Part shown: one piece after another, positions 1 to 6,650 of the stretch
How the letters are laid out: every line of letters starts with the position of its first letter
Position numbering within the stretch: the stretch's first letter is position 1
Program-made: the position numbers and the translations under genes
Notes under the pieces: model-generated
Told to the model about the DNA's origin: nothing
Seen by the model: only the letters and a program-made list of their open reading frames with translations
Databases searched by the model: none
Source: Chloroflexota bacterium
GTDB taxonomy: Bacteria > Chloroflexota > Dehalococcoidia > GIF9 > AB-539-J10
Direction: 5' to 3'
Assembly (NCBI GenBank): GCA_015222255.1
Contig: JADFUX010000007.1
Span: 1 to 17,727, forward strand
DNA length: 17,727 bases

Positions 1-888
1 GCAACATTAGCCAGTACCACACCCTCACCAACGCAGACCTTATCTTCCGGTGGCACCATAACCTTCACCTTTAACTTCCAGACGGAAGCTACCAGCACCA
101 TATATGTTAACGCCAACCTTGATGGCTACCCATGGTCAGGGCAAGTTAGATATAGCATATCCGGACCACAGGACAGTTCTGGCTCTTCCGTACCTACGAC
201 CTTTCGCAACTTGCCCTCGGGAAGCTATAAGCTGTACTACACTTCGGGTGGACCCGTTGGGGCGACATTAGAGAGTATCACACCATCATCAAAACAGTCT
301 GTATCCCCCGGTGGCAGCAAAAGCTTCACCATGAACTTCTTCACCCAAGCTACCGGCACCATATATGTCACCGCCACTCTTGATGGCGTAGCGTGGCTGG
401 GTGACGTTAGATATAGCGTGTCGGGGCCATATTCGGGTGCCAAGTCTTATGTGCCCGGCTCGTTCCTCAACTGTCCCACGGGAACTTATACTCTAAGCTA
501 CAGCTACGGCGGTCCTGCTGGGGCAACATTAGGGAGTATTACACCGTCAGCAAGACAGAGTCTACCTGCCGGTGGGAGCATAACCTTCAACTTGAACTTC
601 TATTCGCAAGTTGCCGGCACCATACATGTGAACGCCACTCTTGATGGCTCACCATGGTCGGGGCAAGTTAGCTATACCATACACGGACCAAGGACCCATT
701 CTGGCACCACTGTGCCCCAGAGCTTTGGCGACTTGCCCGCGGGGACTTATACTCTAAGCTACAATTATGGCGGCCCCGCTGGGGCAACACTAGAGACTAT
801 TGCGCCATCACCAAGACAAAGCCTAAGTGCTGGCGGCAGCATAACCTTCAGGTTGAACTTCGCGACGCTATACGTAGAACCATATTAG
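1..888 (+). CDS. Tandem-repeat surface-type protein, 5' end outside window, truncated by early stop
   Basis: The reading frame is open from base 1, so the start lies to the left of the window. It encodes about 295 residues made almost entirely of 87-residue repeats. Conserved repeat features are TIYVNATLDG, PWSG, VPxxFxxLPxGTYTLSY, GGPxGATL, ITPS and GGSxTFxxNF. The alternating hydrophobic and Thr/Ser/Gly-rich pattern suggests a beta-sandwich module of PEGA or Ig-like type. Such arrays are usually extracytoplasmic, but the N-terminus that would show a signal peptide is missing. The frame ends at TAG 886 in the middle of a repeat, just after a small deletion, and recognisable repeat sequence continues to 1137. 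The C-terminus is therefore probably not native. The fold class and surface location are inference; the repeats are plainly visible. No enzymatic motif is seen. Confidence 0.75.
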   Translation, partial: ATLASTTPSPTQTLSSGGTITFTFNFQTEATSTIYVNANLDGYPWSGQVRYSISGPQDSSGSSVPTTFRNLPSGSYKLYYTSGGPVGATLESITPSSKQSVSPGGSKSFTMNFFTQATGTIYVTATLDGVAWLGDVRYSVSGPYSGAKSYVPGSFLNCPTGTYTLSYSYGGPAGATLGSITPSARQSLPAGGSITFNLNFYSQVAGTIHVNATLDGSPWSGQVSYTIHGPRTHSGTTVPQSFGDLPAGTYTLSYNYGGPAGATLETIAPSPRQSLSAGGSITFRLNFATLYVEPY

Positions 889-1044
889 TGAACGGCACCC
901 AATGGTACACCATGGTCAGGAGCAGTCAGGTACAACCCGGCCGGATCATAGGTGAATTCCAGGTCTTCTGTGCCTGAGACGTTCACCAACTGTCCCATGG
1001 GAAGTCATACTCTGAGCTATACTTCCGGCGGCCCAGAGCCGTCA
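4..1044 (+). repeat. Four tandem 261-bp coding repeats (last one 258 bp)
   Basis: The codons for the GATL/SITPS motif recur at 4, 265, 526 and 787, exactly 261 bp (87 codons) apart. The next equivalent position is displaced by 258 bp because of the deletions in the decayed unit. A partial fifth copy follows to about 1134. Units are similar but not identical in DNA sequence, so this is an older array rather than a very recent amplification. Confidence 0.85.
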
Positions 1045-1137
1045 GTACTAGACAGCATCACACCGGCAGCAACACAGCACTTGTCGGCGGGCGGCACACT
1101 AACCTTCACTATGAACTTCATCGGCATACTACAATAG
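889..1137 (+). pseudogene. Decayed 3' end of the repeat-protein gene
   Basis: This stretch still aligns with the upstream 261-bp repeats but cannot be read through. Compared with the preceding unit, about 1 nt is missing in 862-878 and about 2 nt in 890-905. Between these, the +1-shifted frame recovers the expected TIxVNGT. The two losses compensate, so the original frame resumes at the PWSG motif. The unshifted frame meets TAG 886 and TGA 889, and a further in-frame TAG lies at 949, aligned to a sense codon in other units. After that the repeat reads normally (VPETFTNCP, SYTSGGP, SITPA, GGTLTFTMNF) to a final stop at 1135-1137. A 61-residue ORF from GTG 952 is only this remnant and has no good ribosome binding site. 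Confidence 0.65.
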
Positions 1138-1531
1138 GATGGGGCAACGCCCTCCGCGTGACACGGTGCCGAGCAGTAGATCAAGCGCGGCAAGTAGGCG
1201 TTGAACCGGACGCAGTTGCCATGTCAGTGGTGTGTTACCAACGAGGGTTGACTCCCGCTTCTCATCCTGGCCCAGAACGGGCGAGACTTCCTTCTCACGG
1301 TCGGCTTAGCAAAAGTAGTCAGCGATGGGGCGTCGCACACCTTCAAGAGAAACTGCTCAAGGTGGGGGCGAATCGTGGGCCATGGCTGCGGGACTATCTT
1401 CAAGCTAGCCGAGATTACCGAGAGAAGCTATGAGGAGATCATGTTTTCATTGGCATAAGTGGGCAAACCTGGCTTTCTCTTTGAGGAAAAGAGCAGTAGC
1501 AAAACAGCCCAATTGAGGAAGGAGACCCTTC
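1138..1531. other. Intergenic stretch with no convincing gene
   Basis: Nothing here can be assigned. A GTG-started frame at 1158-1433 (91 residues) and an overlapping frame at 1252-1458 (68 residues, no clear start) both look partly protein-like. Neither has a recognisable motif or a Shine-Dalgarno sequence. A decayed gene crossing frames is possible. The last bases (1515-1524, GAGGAAGGAG) are the ribosome binding site of the next gene. Confidence 0.4.
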
Positions 1532-2248
1532 TTGCGGAATCCTGATAAACGTTTATCACAGGTCCTAGGCAGATATATGTCCAAAACGAGTGGCCTAAGG
1601 AAGCACTGTGATCGGTGCTTAGAGACTAGAAGGTGGAATGGGAGCGTCGTCCTCATGGTTGTGGACGCGGCATTCACCTCTATAGGCCTCAATTACTTCA
1701 CCGCTGTAGTCCCCAGTGTGGTTAAGTTCGAGAAAGAGTTAACGGCGGATGGTAAGATTGGAACCCTCAGAGACCTCAGCCTTCTCCAGCCAGATCAAGT
1801 AGAATCCATCTGGAGAAATCTCAGGTCATGGCAAGTGGCAAAAGGAGCAGCGTCCTACCTTCACAACCTGGCAGTAGCAGATAATTTGGATGACCGAGGG
1901 GCACTTCGGCGCTGGGCGGCCAACTCCCGCCTTGAGAGCTGGAAGGAGGACCCCATAGGTACAATCAATGGAGTTGGTATCACCACATTCCAGTACTTGA
2001 GAATGATGGGAGGTATGGACACAGCAATGCCTGACAAGATAGTAAGGAGGGTGATCAGACAAATTCTGGAAGAAGCCGCGCTCGATATGCCAGTCCAAAA
2101 AGATATGGAACTGATCAGCACAATTGAACGTATGGCGGAACTCTCAGGCTACAGGTCTATTGAGATATGCTGGATGACATGGATGATTCAGTCTGAGGGA
2201 AATGCGATAAGAATGGAAAAGTACCGGGATCTTCTAGATAAGATCTAG
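1532..2248 (+). CDS. HhH/DNA-glycosylase-like protein (hypothetical)
   Basis: A 238-residue soluble protein. The start is TTG 1532, chosen because GAGGAAGGAG sits 7 nt upstream; the first ATG (1577) has no comparable site. The C-terminal half carries a helix-hairpin-helix-like segment, INGVGITTFQYLRMMGG at residues 145-161, followed at once by MDTAMPDKIVRRV. This resembles the HhH-GPD layout, in which a GVG hairpin precedes a short stretch with a catalytic or structural Asp; D163 and D168 are candidates. The N-terminal half has a hydrophobic helix around residues 39-60. There is no Fe-S cysteine cluster like that of EndoIII or MutY. A role in DNA repair or base excision is inferred from the HhH pattern alone. 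Glycosylase activity is not established, and a structural HhH protein is the main alternative. It has no operon partner: the neighbours are a decayed gene and divergent minus-strand genes. Confidence 0.6.
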   Translation: MRNPDKRLSQVLGRYMSKTSGLRKHCDRCLETRRWNGSVVLMVVDAAFTSIGLNYFTAVVPSVVKFEKELTADGKIGTLRDLSLLQPDQVESIWRNLRSWQVAKGAASYLHNLAVADNLDDRGALRRWAANSRLESWKEDPIGTINGVGITTFQYLRMMGGMDTAMPDKIVRRVIRQILEEAALDMPVQKDMELISTIERMAELSGYRSIEICWMTWMIQSEGNAIRMEKYRDLLDKI

Positions 2249-2438
2249 AATCTATGACAAGGCGCGAATATCAGGAGACTAGCGTTGGAGAATAGGGCCC
2301 ATGAATCTCGGCTGTGGCAAGCACCTATCTGTGGTTCTTGCGCTTCAACTATCCCTCGACGCTTCTTCCGGTATTAACTCTCAGGTGTCTAGCTACAGTC
2401 ATGTGCATCGCTGGTTACTTCCCAAGCCCAATCCAGCC

Positions 2439-2624
2439 CTATTTCCTGAGTCGCCCTCGCTTGGCGTTCTTTTTCGCTTTCAGGCGAGCAGCCTCTCTCT
2501 TGCAGAGAAAATAGCGATGGGCCTTCATCTCGCGCAGCACCCCATCCATCTGCACCATCCTCTGAAAGCGCCTCAATAAAGAGTCCTGGGTTTCACCTTC
2601 CCGTACGGAGACTTCTAATGCCAT
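2439..2624 (-). CDS. rpsU: 30S ribosomal protein bS21
   Basis: A 61-residue basic protein matching bS21, a small-subunit protein near the mRNA exit path that helps initiation. The N-terminal strand plus helix, VREGETQDSLLRRFQRMVQ (residues 7-25), is the family signature. It is followed by GVLREMKAHRYF and a Lys/Arg-rich helical tail, KREAARLKAKKNAKRGRLRK. The length fits the family (about 55-70 residues). I chose ATG at 2624 because MALEVSVREGE is the usual beginning and an AGAGGT lies about 11 nt upstream. An in-frame ATG at 2654 would add ten atypical residues with no ribosome binding site. It lies 77 nt downstream of the zinc-ribbon gene on the same strand and is probably cotranscribed from the promoter at 3123-3151. 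No clear terminator is seen downstream. Confidence 0.9.
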   Translation of the reverse strand: MALEVSVREGETQDSLLRRFQRMVQMDGVLREMKAHRYFLCKREAARLKAKKNAKRGRLRK

Positions 2625-2701
2625 AACACACCGGTACCTCTTGGTGACATACATAGGCCAAGCATACCGGGCCCATGTATGTCCTTAAGGCCAGACTAAA
2701 G

Positions 2702-3007
2702 TTATCTGCTCAGTCTGATTTTATTGTAGCAGTCGCTACAATACACTGGTCTACCTTCGCGGGGTTCGAACGGCACTTCGGTTTCCTTACCACACTCAGC
2801 GCACACCGCCGGGAACATTTGGCGTCGCGCCCTGTAGCCGTAGCCCTCATTTCCATACCGCTCCGTCTTCCTTGCCTGGCGGCATGCAGGACAGCGCTTA
2901 GGCTCGTTAGTATAGCCCTTAGAGGCGAAGAACTCTTGTTCCTCAGCGCTGAATACGAAGGCGGCGCCACAATCGGCACACTGGAGAGACTTGTCCTCGA
3001 AGCTCAT
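2702..3007 (-). CDS. Zinc-ribbon protein with two four-cysteine sites
   Basis: A 101-residue soluble protein with four CxxC pairs: C10/C13, C39/C42, C69/C72 and C90/C93. The N-terminal part (LQCADCGAAFVFS, then EQEFFASKGYTNEPKRCPACR) is the probable zinc-ribbon domain often written zf-trcl. The C-terminal part (CAECGKETEVPFEP, then RPVYCSDCY) is the CxxC zinc ribbon commonly fused to it. Each pair of knuckles probably binds one Zn. Start ATG 3007 is preceded by a perfect AGGAGGT with 6-nt spacing. It is the first gene of a two-gene minus-strand unit with bS21. The molecular role of the family is not known; nucleic-acid or ribosome association is only suggested by the zinc ribbons and the neighbour. 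Confidence 0.85.
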   Translation of the reverse strand: MSFEDKSLQCADCGAAFVFSAEEQEFFASKGYTNEPKRCPACRQARKTERYGNEGYGYRARRQMFPAVCAECGKETEVPFEPREGRPVYCSDCYNKIRLSR

Positions 3008-3122
3008 AAGATGACCTCCTCTCTTCTAAATAGTTGGTTAGAGTTGTGGTCATCCAGCACTTGAGCAAATCTGAAGCAATTTGACTGAGTATGTGATAAC
3101 CTGAACTGAAACCACCGTGGAA

Positions 3123-3151
3123 ATTATACACTAAAGGTATCCGCTTTGCAA
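3123..3151 (-). promoter_or_regulatory. Sigma70-type promoter for the zinc-ribbon/bS21 unit
   Basis: On the minus strand, TTGCAA (-35, 3146-3151) and a perfect TATAAT (-10, 3123-3128) are separated by exactly 17 bp. Transcription would begin near 3116, about 110 nt before the start codon at 3007. It is the best promoter match in the window. Confidence 0.7.
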
Positions 3152-3236
3152 ACAACGGTACAAGCTTCCCGGTGCCAGAAACACTGCCCCGACCAAATCC
3201 CATTTTGTCGTTGCAGTAGTGTGCTGAATCCAATCA

Positions 3237-3245
3237 TGCTAAAAT
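3237..3245 (+). promoter_or_regulatory. Extended -10 promoter for the carboxyltransferase cluster
   Basis: TGCTAAAAT at 3237-3245 has the extended -10 form (TG, one base, then a hexamer). No good -35 is present at the usual distance. It lies about 46 nt upstream of start codon 3292, in the 284-bp gap between divergent genes, and is oriented towards the cluster. AAGGAGG at 3274-3280 is the ribosome binding site. Confidence 0.4.
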
Positions 3246-3291
3246 AGCAAATTGATTCTGTAGCACAAGTTAGAAGGAGGTAGCCAACAAG

Positions 3292-4857
3292 ATGGCTCAA
3301 GAACAAGTGACAATTGAAGAAAAGATGGCGGAACTGACGAGGCTCCACGAGGAAAGCCAGATTGGCGGTGGCCCTGAGCGCATTGAGGCCCAGCATAAGA
3401 AGGGAAAGTTGACTGCCAGGGAGCGACTCAACCTGCTATTCGATCCAGGAACTCTGGAGACAATCCAACCCTTTTTCATCCACCGCTGCCCTGACCTTGG
3501 CATGGCAGATACGCACTTCCTCGGCGATTCTGTAGTCACAGGCTACGGCAGGGTTAATAATCGGGTCGTCTTTGCCTTTGCTCAGGAGTTCACAGTCTAC
3601 GGCGGCTCATTGTCAGAGGTAGCCTCTCAAAAGATTTGTAAGGTAATGGATTTGGCCGCCAGGAATTGCGCTCCTTTTGTGGCAATTCTGGACTCGGGAG
3701 GCGCTCGCATTCAAGAGGGGTCAGCCAGCCTTCACGGCTACGGCGAGATTTTTACCCGTAACACGTTGTATTCGGGCACTGTTCCTCAGATTTCAGTCAT
3801 ACTAGGTCCCACCGCTGGGGGGGCGGTTTATTCCCCGGCCATCACTGACTTCTGGTTCGGAGTTAAGGGCGTAAGCCAAAGCTATATCACCGGCCCTAAG
3901 GTTGTCAAAGCAGTGACAGGGGAAGATGTCACCCTGGAAGACCTGGGCGGTGCTATGGTGAACGCTTCAAAAAGCGGAAATGCCCATTTCGCACTTGACA
4001 ATGAAGAGCAATGCTTTCAGCTAGTGCGCAAACTGTTAAGTTTCCTGCCACAGAGTTACAAGGAGCAAGCGCCCCATCAGGATACCGGCGACGATCCTGA
4101 TCGGACAGATGAGGGGCTACTTAGTATTGTGCCCACCGATCCCATTAGGCCCTACGACATGAAGCGAATCATAAAGAAAGTGGTAGATAATGGCGATTTC
4201 CTGGAGGTTCATGAGAGATTCGCTCGAAGCTGCATTGTGGGCTTTGCTCGGATGGACGGAGAAAGTGTAGGCATCCTAGCTCAACAGCCTATGTTCTTAG
4301 CCGGAGTGTTAGATATTGATGCCTCGGATAAACTGAGCAGGTTTGTTCGCACCTGTGATTGCTTCAATGTGCCTTTAGTCACTTTTGTTGATGTGCCAGG
4401 ATATATGCCAGGAACTGACCAGGAGTTCAGGGGCATTATCAGGCACGGGGCTAAGCTCCTTTTCGCCTATTCGGAGGCCACTGTGCCCAAGATAAGCATT
4501 ATTACCCGCAAAGCCTACGGCGGAGCTTATATTGCGATGAGCAGTGAGAGTCTGCGAGGTGACATTTGCTACGCCTGGCCCACAGCGGAGATAGCTGTAA
4601 TGGGTCCTGACGGAGCAGTTGACGTCATTTTTGCCCGTGAGATTAAGGAATCGTCAACTCCCGACGAGACGAGGAACAGGTTGATTCAGGAATATCGGAC
4701 CAAATTTGCTAATCCCTATTTCTCAGCAGCCAAAGGATATCTTGATGATGTTATCGATCCCAGAGAGACTCGTCCCAAGGTAATTAGGGCACTGAAGATG
4801 CTTAAGGGCAAGGACGTTACCAATCCACCTAAGAAGCATGGTAATATTCCACTATAG
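3292..4857 (+). CDS. mmdA: Biotin-dependent acyl-CoA carboxyltransferase (12S / MmdA / PccB family)
   Basis: A 521-residue cytoplasmic carboxyltransferase with two crotonase-like halves. The N-half carries GKLTARERL (38-46), DSGGARIQEG (134-143) and GPTAGGAVYSPA (172-183). The C-half carries DVPGYMPG (367-374), RKAYGGAYIAM (406-416) and YAWPTAEIAVMGPDGAV (427-443), ending in KKHGNIPL. The Gly-Gly pairs form the oxyanion holes that hold the acyl-CoA and carboxybiotin carbonyls. The length and ending match the methylmalonyl-CoA decarboxylase alpha, 12S transcarboxylase and propionyl-CoA carboxylase beta group. Residue 414 is Ile; propionyl-CoA carboxylases usually have Asp after GGAY, so this copy sits nearer MmdA/12S or acetyl-CoA-type enzymes. 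The next gene supplies a carboxyltransferase plus biotin, and no biotin carboxylase is nearby. That favours a transcarboxylase role (acyl-CoA + pyruvate to oxaloacetate). Start ATG 3292 has AAGGAGG 11 nt upstream. Substrate assignment is inference. Confidence 0.9.
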   Translation: MAQEQVTIEEKMAELTRLHEESQIGGGPERIEAQHKKGKLTARERLNLLFDPGTLETIQPFFIHRCPDLGMADTHFLGDSVVTGYGRVNNRVVFAFAQEFTVYGGSLSEVASQKICKVMDLAARNCAPFVAILDSGGARIQEGSASLHGYGEIFTRNTLYSGTVPQISVILGPTAGGAVYSPAITDFWFGVKGVSQSYITGPKVVKAVTGEDVTLEDLGGAMVNASKSGNAHFALDNEEQCFQLVRKLLSFLPQSYKEQAPHQDTGDDPDRTDEGLLSIVPTDPIRPYDMKRIIKKVVDNGDFLEVHERFARSCIVGFARMDGESVGILAQQPMFLAGVLDIDASDKLSRFVRTCDCFNVPLVTFVDVPGYMPGTDQEFRGIIRHGAKLLFAYSEATVPKISIITRKAYGGAYIAMSSESLRGDICYAWPTAEIAVMGPDGAVDVIFAREIKESSTPDETRNRLIQEYRTKFANPYFSAAKGYLDDVIDPRETRPKVIRALKMLKGKDVTNPPKKHGNIPL

Positions 4858-4887
4858 GAGAGAAAGCGCTAGTACGAAGAAGTTGAA

Positions 4888-4909
4888 TGCCCCAAAGACT
4901 CGGGGGGCA
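4888..4909 (+). other. Intercistronic stem-loop between the two carboxyltransferase genes
   Basis: TGCCCC (4888-4893) can pair with GGGGCA (4904-4909) across a 10-nt loop; extra Gs allow sliding. It lies in the 77-nt gap between the genes and is not followed by a T run, so it is not a normal intrinsic terminator. It may set relative expression or mRNA stability. A chance match is possible. Confidence 0.3.
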
Positions 4910-4934
4910 AGAATAACCAGTAAGGTGCTACATC

Positions 4935-6644
4935 ATGACTCTGGCTGACAATCGAAATCCAGTGAAAATCACTGACCTTACCTTTAGAGATGGGCACCAA
5001 TCCCTGTTGGCCACACGGGTGAGAACAGAGGACCTGAAAGCTATCGCCTCCGAGATGGATAAGGTTGGCTTTTGGTCCATGGAGGTCTGGGGAGGAGCTA
5101 CTTTCGACGTCATGACGCGCTTTCTAAACGAAGATCCCTGGGAGAGAGTTCGCATCCTGAAGAAGCTAATGCCTCACACGCCACTTCAGATGCTACTCCG
5201 GGGGCAAAATCTGGTGGGCTACCGTAATTACGCTGACGACGTGGTTACCGCCTTTGTCCACCATGCCGCTGACTGTGGCATCGATATTTTCCGCGTCTTT
5301 GACGCCGTCAACGATGAGCGCAACTTTGAAACCGCTTTCAAAGCTATTAAAGACTGCGGCAAGCATATTCAGGGGACACTGTGTTACTCGCTCACGGAAG
5401 CCAAACTGGGCGGCCCTATTTATGATGTGGATTATTATGTCAAGAAAGCTGTCATAATACAGGATATGGGGGCAGACAGCCTATGCATCAAAGATATGGC
5501 TGGGCTTATCGCTCCCGACGATGCGCATAAGCTAGTTACAGCCCTGAAGAAGGCCTTAGAAATACCTGTTGACCTTCACAGCCATTTCACCAGTGGAATG
5601 GCATGCATGAGTTACTTAAAGGCGATCGAAGCTGGGATTGATATCATTGATACTTGCATTGCTCCTTTCGCCTTAAGAACTGCCCATCCTGCCATAGAGC
5701 CAATTGTACTAGCCATCCGGGGAACCTCTCGAGACACGGAGCTCGATCTGGAGCGTCTCCTCAAGTTAGATGAGTATTTTGAATCCATAGCTCCCAGGTA
5801 TCGTGAATTCCTGGACAGCACAAAGATGTCGGTGATCGATACCAGGGTGCTGGGACATCACATCCCTGGCGGTATGTTCACCAATATGGTAGCTCAGCTA
5901 AAAGAGGCCAACGCTCTGGACCGATTGCCCGAGGTATATGCCGAACTGCCTAGGACACGCAAAGAGCTGGGCTATCCGCCCTTAGTCACTCCCACCAGCC
6001 AGATTGTGGGAATCCAGGCCGTTCAGAATGTCCTCTTCGGCAGGTATAAGATGATTTCACGAGAGGTGAAGGATTATGTCTATGGTCTCTACGGTAAACC
6101 ACCGGCTTCCATTGACCCTGAGGTGCAGAAAATAGTTCTTAAGGGCTATGAGCGTGGCGACAAGCCCATCACCTGTCGAGCCGCCGATATTCTACCGCCC
6201 GAGTTGGAAAAGGCAAAGGAAGCGACCAAAGACATTGCGCGCGACACTGGCGATATCCTCATTTACGCCCTTTATCCCACCACTGGGATGAGATTCCTCA
6301 GGTGGAAATATGGCTTAGAAGCACCACCTCCAGATGTGGCCCAGTCAGTCTCGGCGGTGGCGCCAACCCCAACAGAAGTAGCGAAACAAGAAATCCCCCC
6401 TGCCACTAAGAGGGCTACAGCGGCTGAAGGTGAGACGGAGTTGGAGGCGCCAATGCCAGGCCTAATGATTAGCTTTTCTGTCAAGGAAGGAGATTGGGTT
6501 GAGGCTGGTGACACGGTTGCCATCCTGGAAGCTATGAAAATGGAAAACGCTCTCCCAGCCCCGTGCAGGGGGAGGGTCAAGGCTATAAGATTCAAGCCCG
6601 GGGATAAGGTAAATACGGGAGAAATAATAGCCATAATTGCTTAG
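4935..6644 (+). CDS. pycB: Pyruvate/oxaloacetate carboxyltransferase fused to a biotinyl domain (5S + 1.3S type; PycB/OadA family)
   Basis: A 569-residue protein. Residues 10-300 form the DRE-TIM-like carboxyltransferase barrel: D19 in TFRDGHQS, K186 in CIKDMAG (the lysine normally carbamylated at the metal site) and H215/H217 in DLHSHFTSG are the expected metal ligands. Residues 300-460 are the conserved PYC/OadA domain. A Pro/Thr-rich linker (about 462-500) leads to a biotinyl domain, with K535 in EAMKMEN as the biotin attachment lysine. The family moves CO2 between carboxybiotin and pyruvate/oxaloacetate. The same layout serves pyruvate carboxylase B, oxaloacetate decarboxylase alpha and, as separate polypeptides, the 5S and 1.3S subunits of transcarboxylase. 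Pairing with a 12S-like gene 77 nt upstream suggests transcarboxylase. Biotin carboxylase or membrane beta/gamma subunits elsewhere in the genome could change that reading. Start ATG 4935 follows a modest AAGGTG. Confidence 0.9.
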   Translation: MTLADNRNPVKITDLTFRDGHQSLLATRVRTEDLKAIASEMDKVGFWSMEVWGGATFDVMTRFLNEDPWERVRILKKLMPHTPLQMLLRGQNLVGYRNYADDVVTAFVHHAADCGIDIFRVFDAVNDERNFETAFKAIKDCGKHIQGTLCYSLTEAKLGGPIYDVDYYVKKAVIIQDMGADSLCIKDMAGLIAPDDAHKLVTALKKALEIPVDLHSHFTSGMACMSYLKAIEAGIDIIDTCIAPFALRTAHPAIEPIVLAIRGTSRDTELDLERLLKLDEYFESIAPRYREFLDSTKMSVIDTRVLGHHIPGGMFTNMVAQLKEANALDRLPEVYAELPRTRKELGYPPLVTPTSQIVGIQAVQNVLFGRYKMISREVKDYVYGLYGKPPASIDPEVQKIVLKGYERGDKPITCRAADILPPELEKAKEATKDIARDTGDILIYALYPTTGMRFLRWKYGLEAPPPDVAQSVSAVAPTPTEVAKQEIPPATKRATAAEGETELEAPMPGLMISFSVKEGDWVEAGDTVAILEAMKMENALPAPCRGRVKAIRFKPGDKVNTGEIIAIIA

Positions 6645-6650
6645 CCTCGC

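Noticed and set aside
2625..2654. Upstream ATG start for bS21 at 2654
   Set aside because: It would add ten residues not typical of bS21 and has no ribosome binding site; ATG 2624 has both.
2692..2717. CAGACT/AGTCTG inverted repeat followed by ATTTTATT
   Set aside because: The stem is only 6 bp with a 14-nt loop, overlaps the end of the zinc-ribbon gene, and its T-rich side is on the wrong side for that gene's transcript.
2761..2775. GGTTCGAAC-like tRNA T-loop sequence
   Set aside because: It is inside the zinc-ribbon coding sequence and has no cloverleaf arms around it.
2675..3064. Plus-strand 129-residue frame
   Set aside because: It lies antisense to the zinc-ribbon gene, whose four CxxC pairs, perfect AGGAGGT and strong promoter support the minus strand.
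4935..6644. Complete single-chain pyruvate carboxylase
   Set aside because: There is no biotin carboxylase domain; only the carboxyltransferase and biotinyl parts are present.
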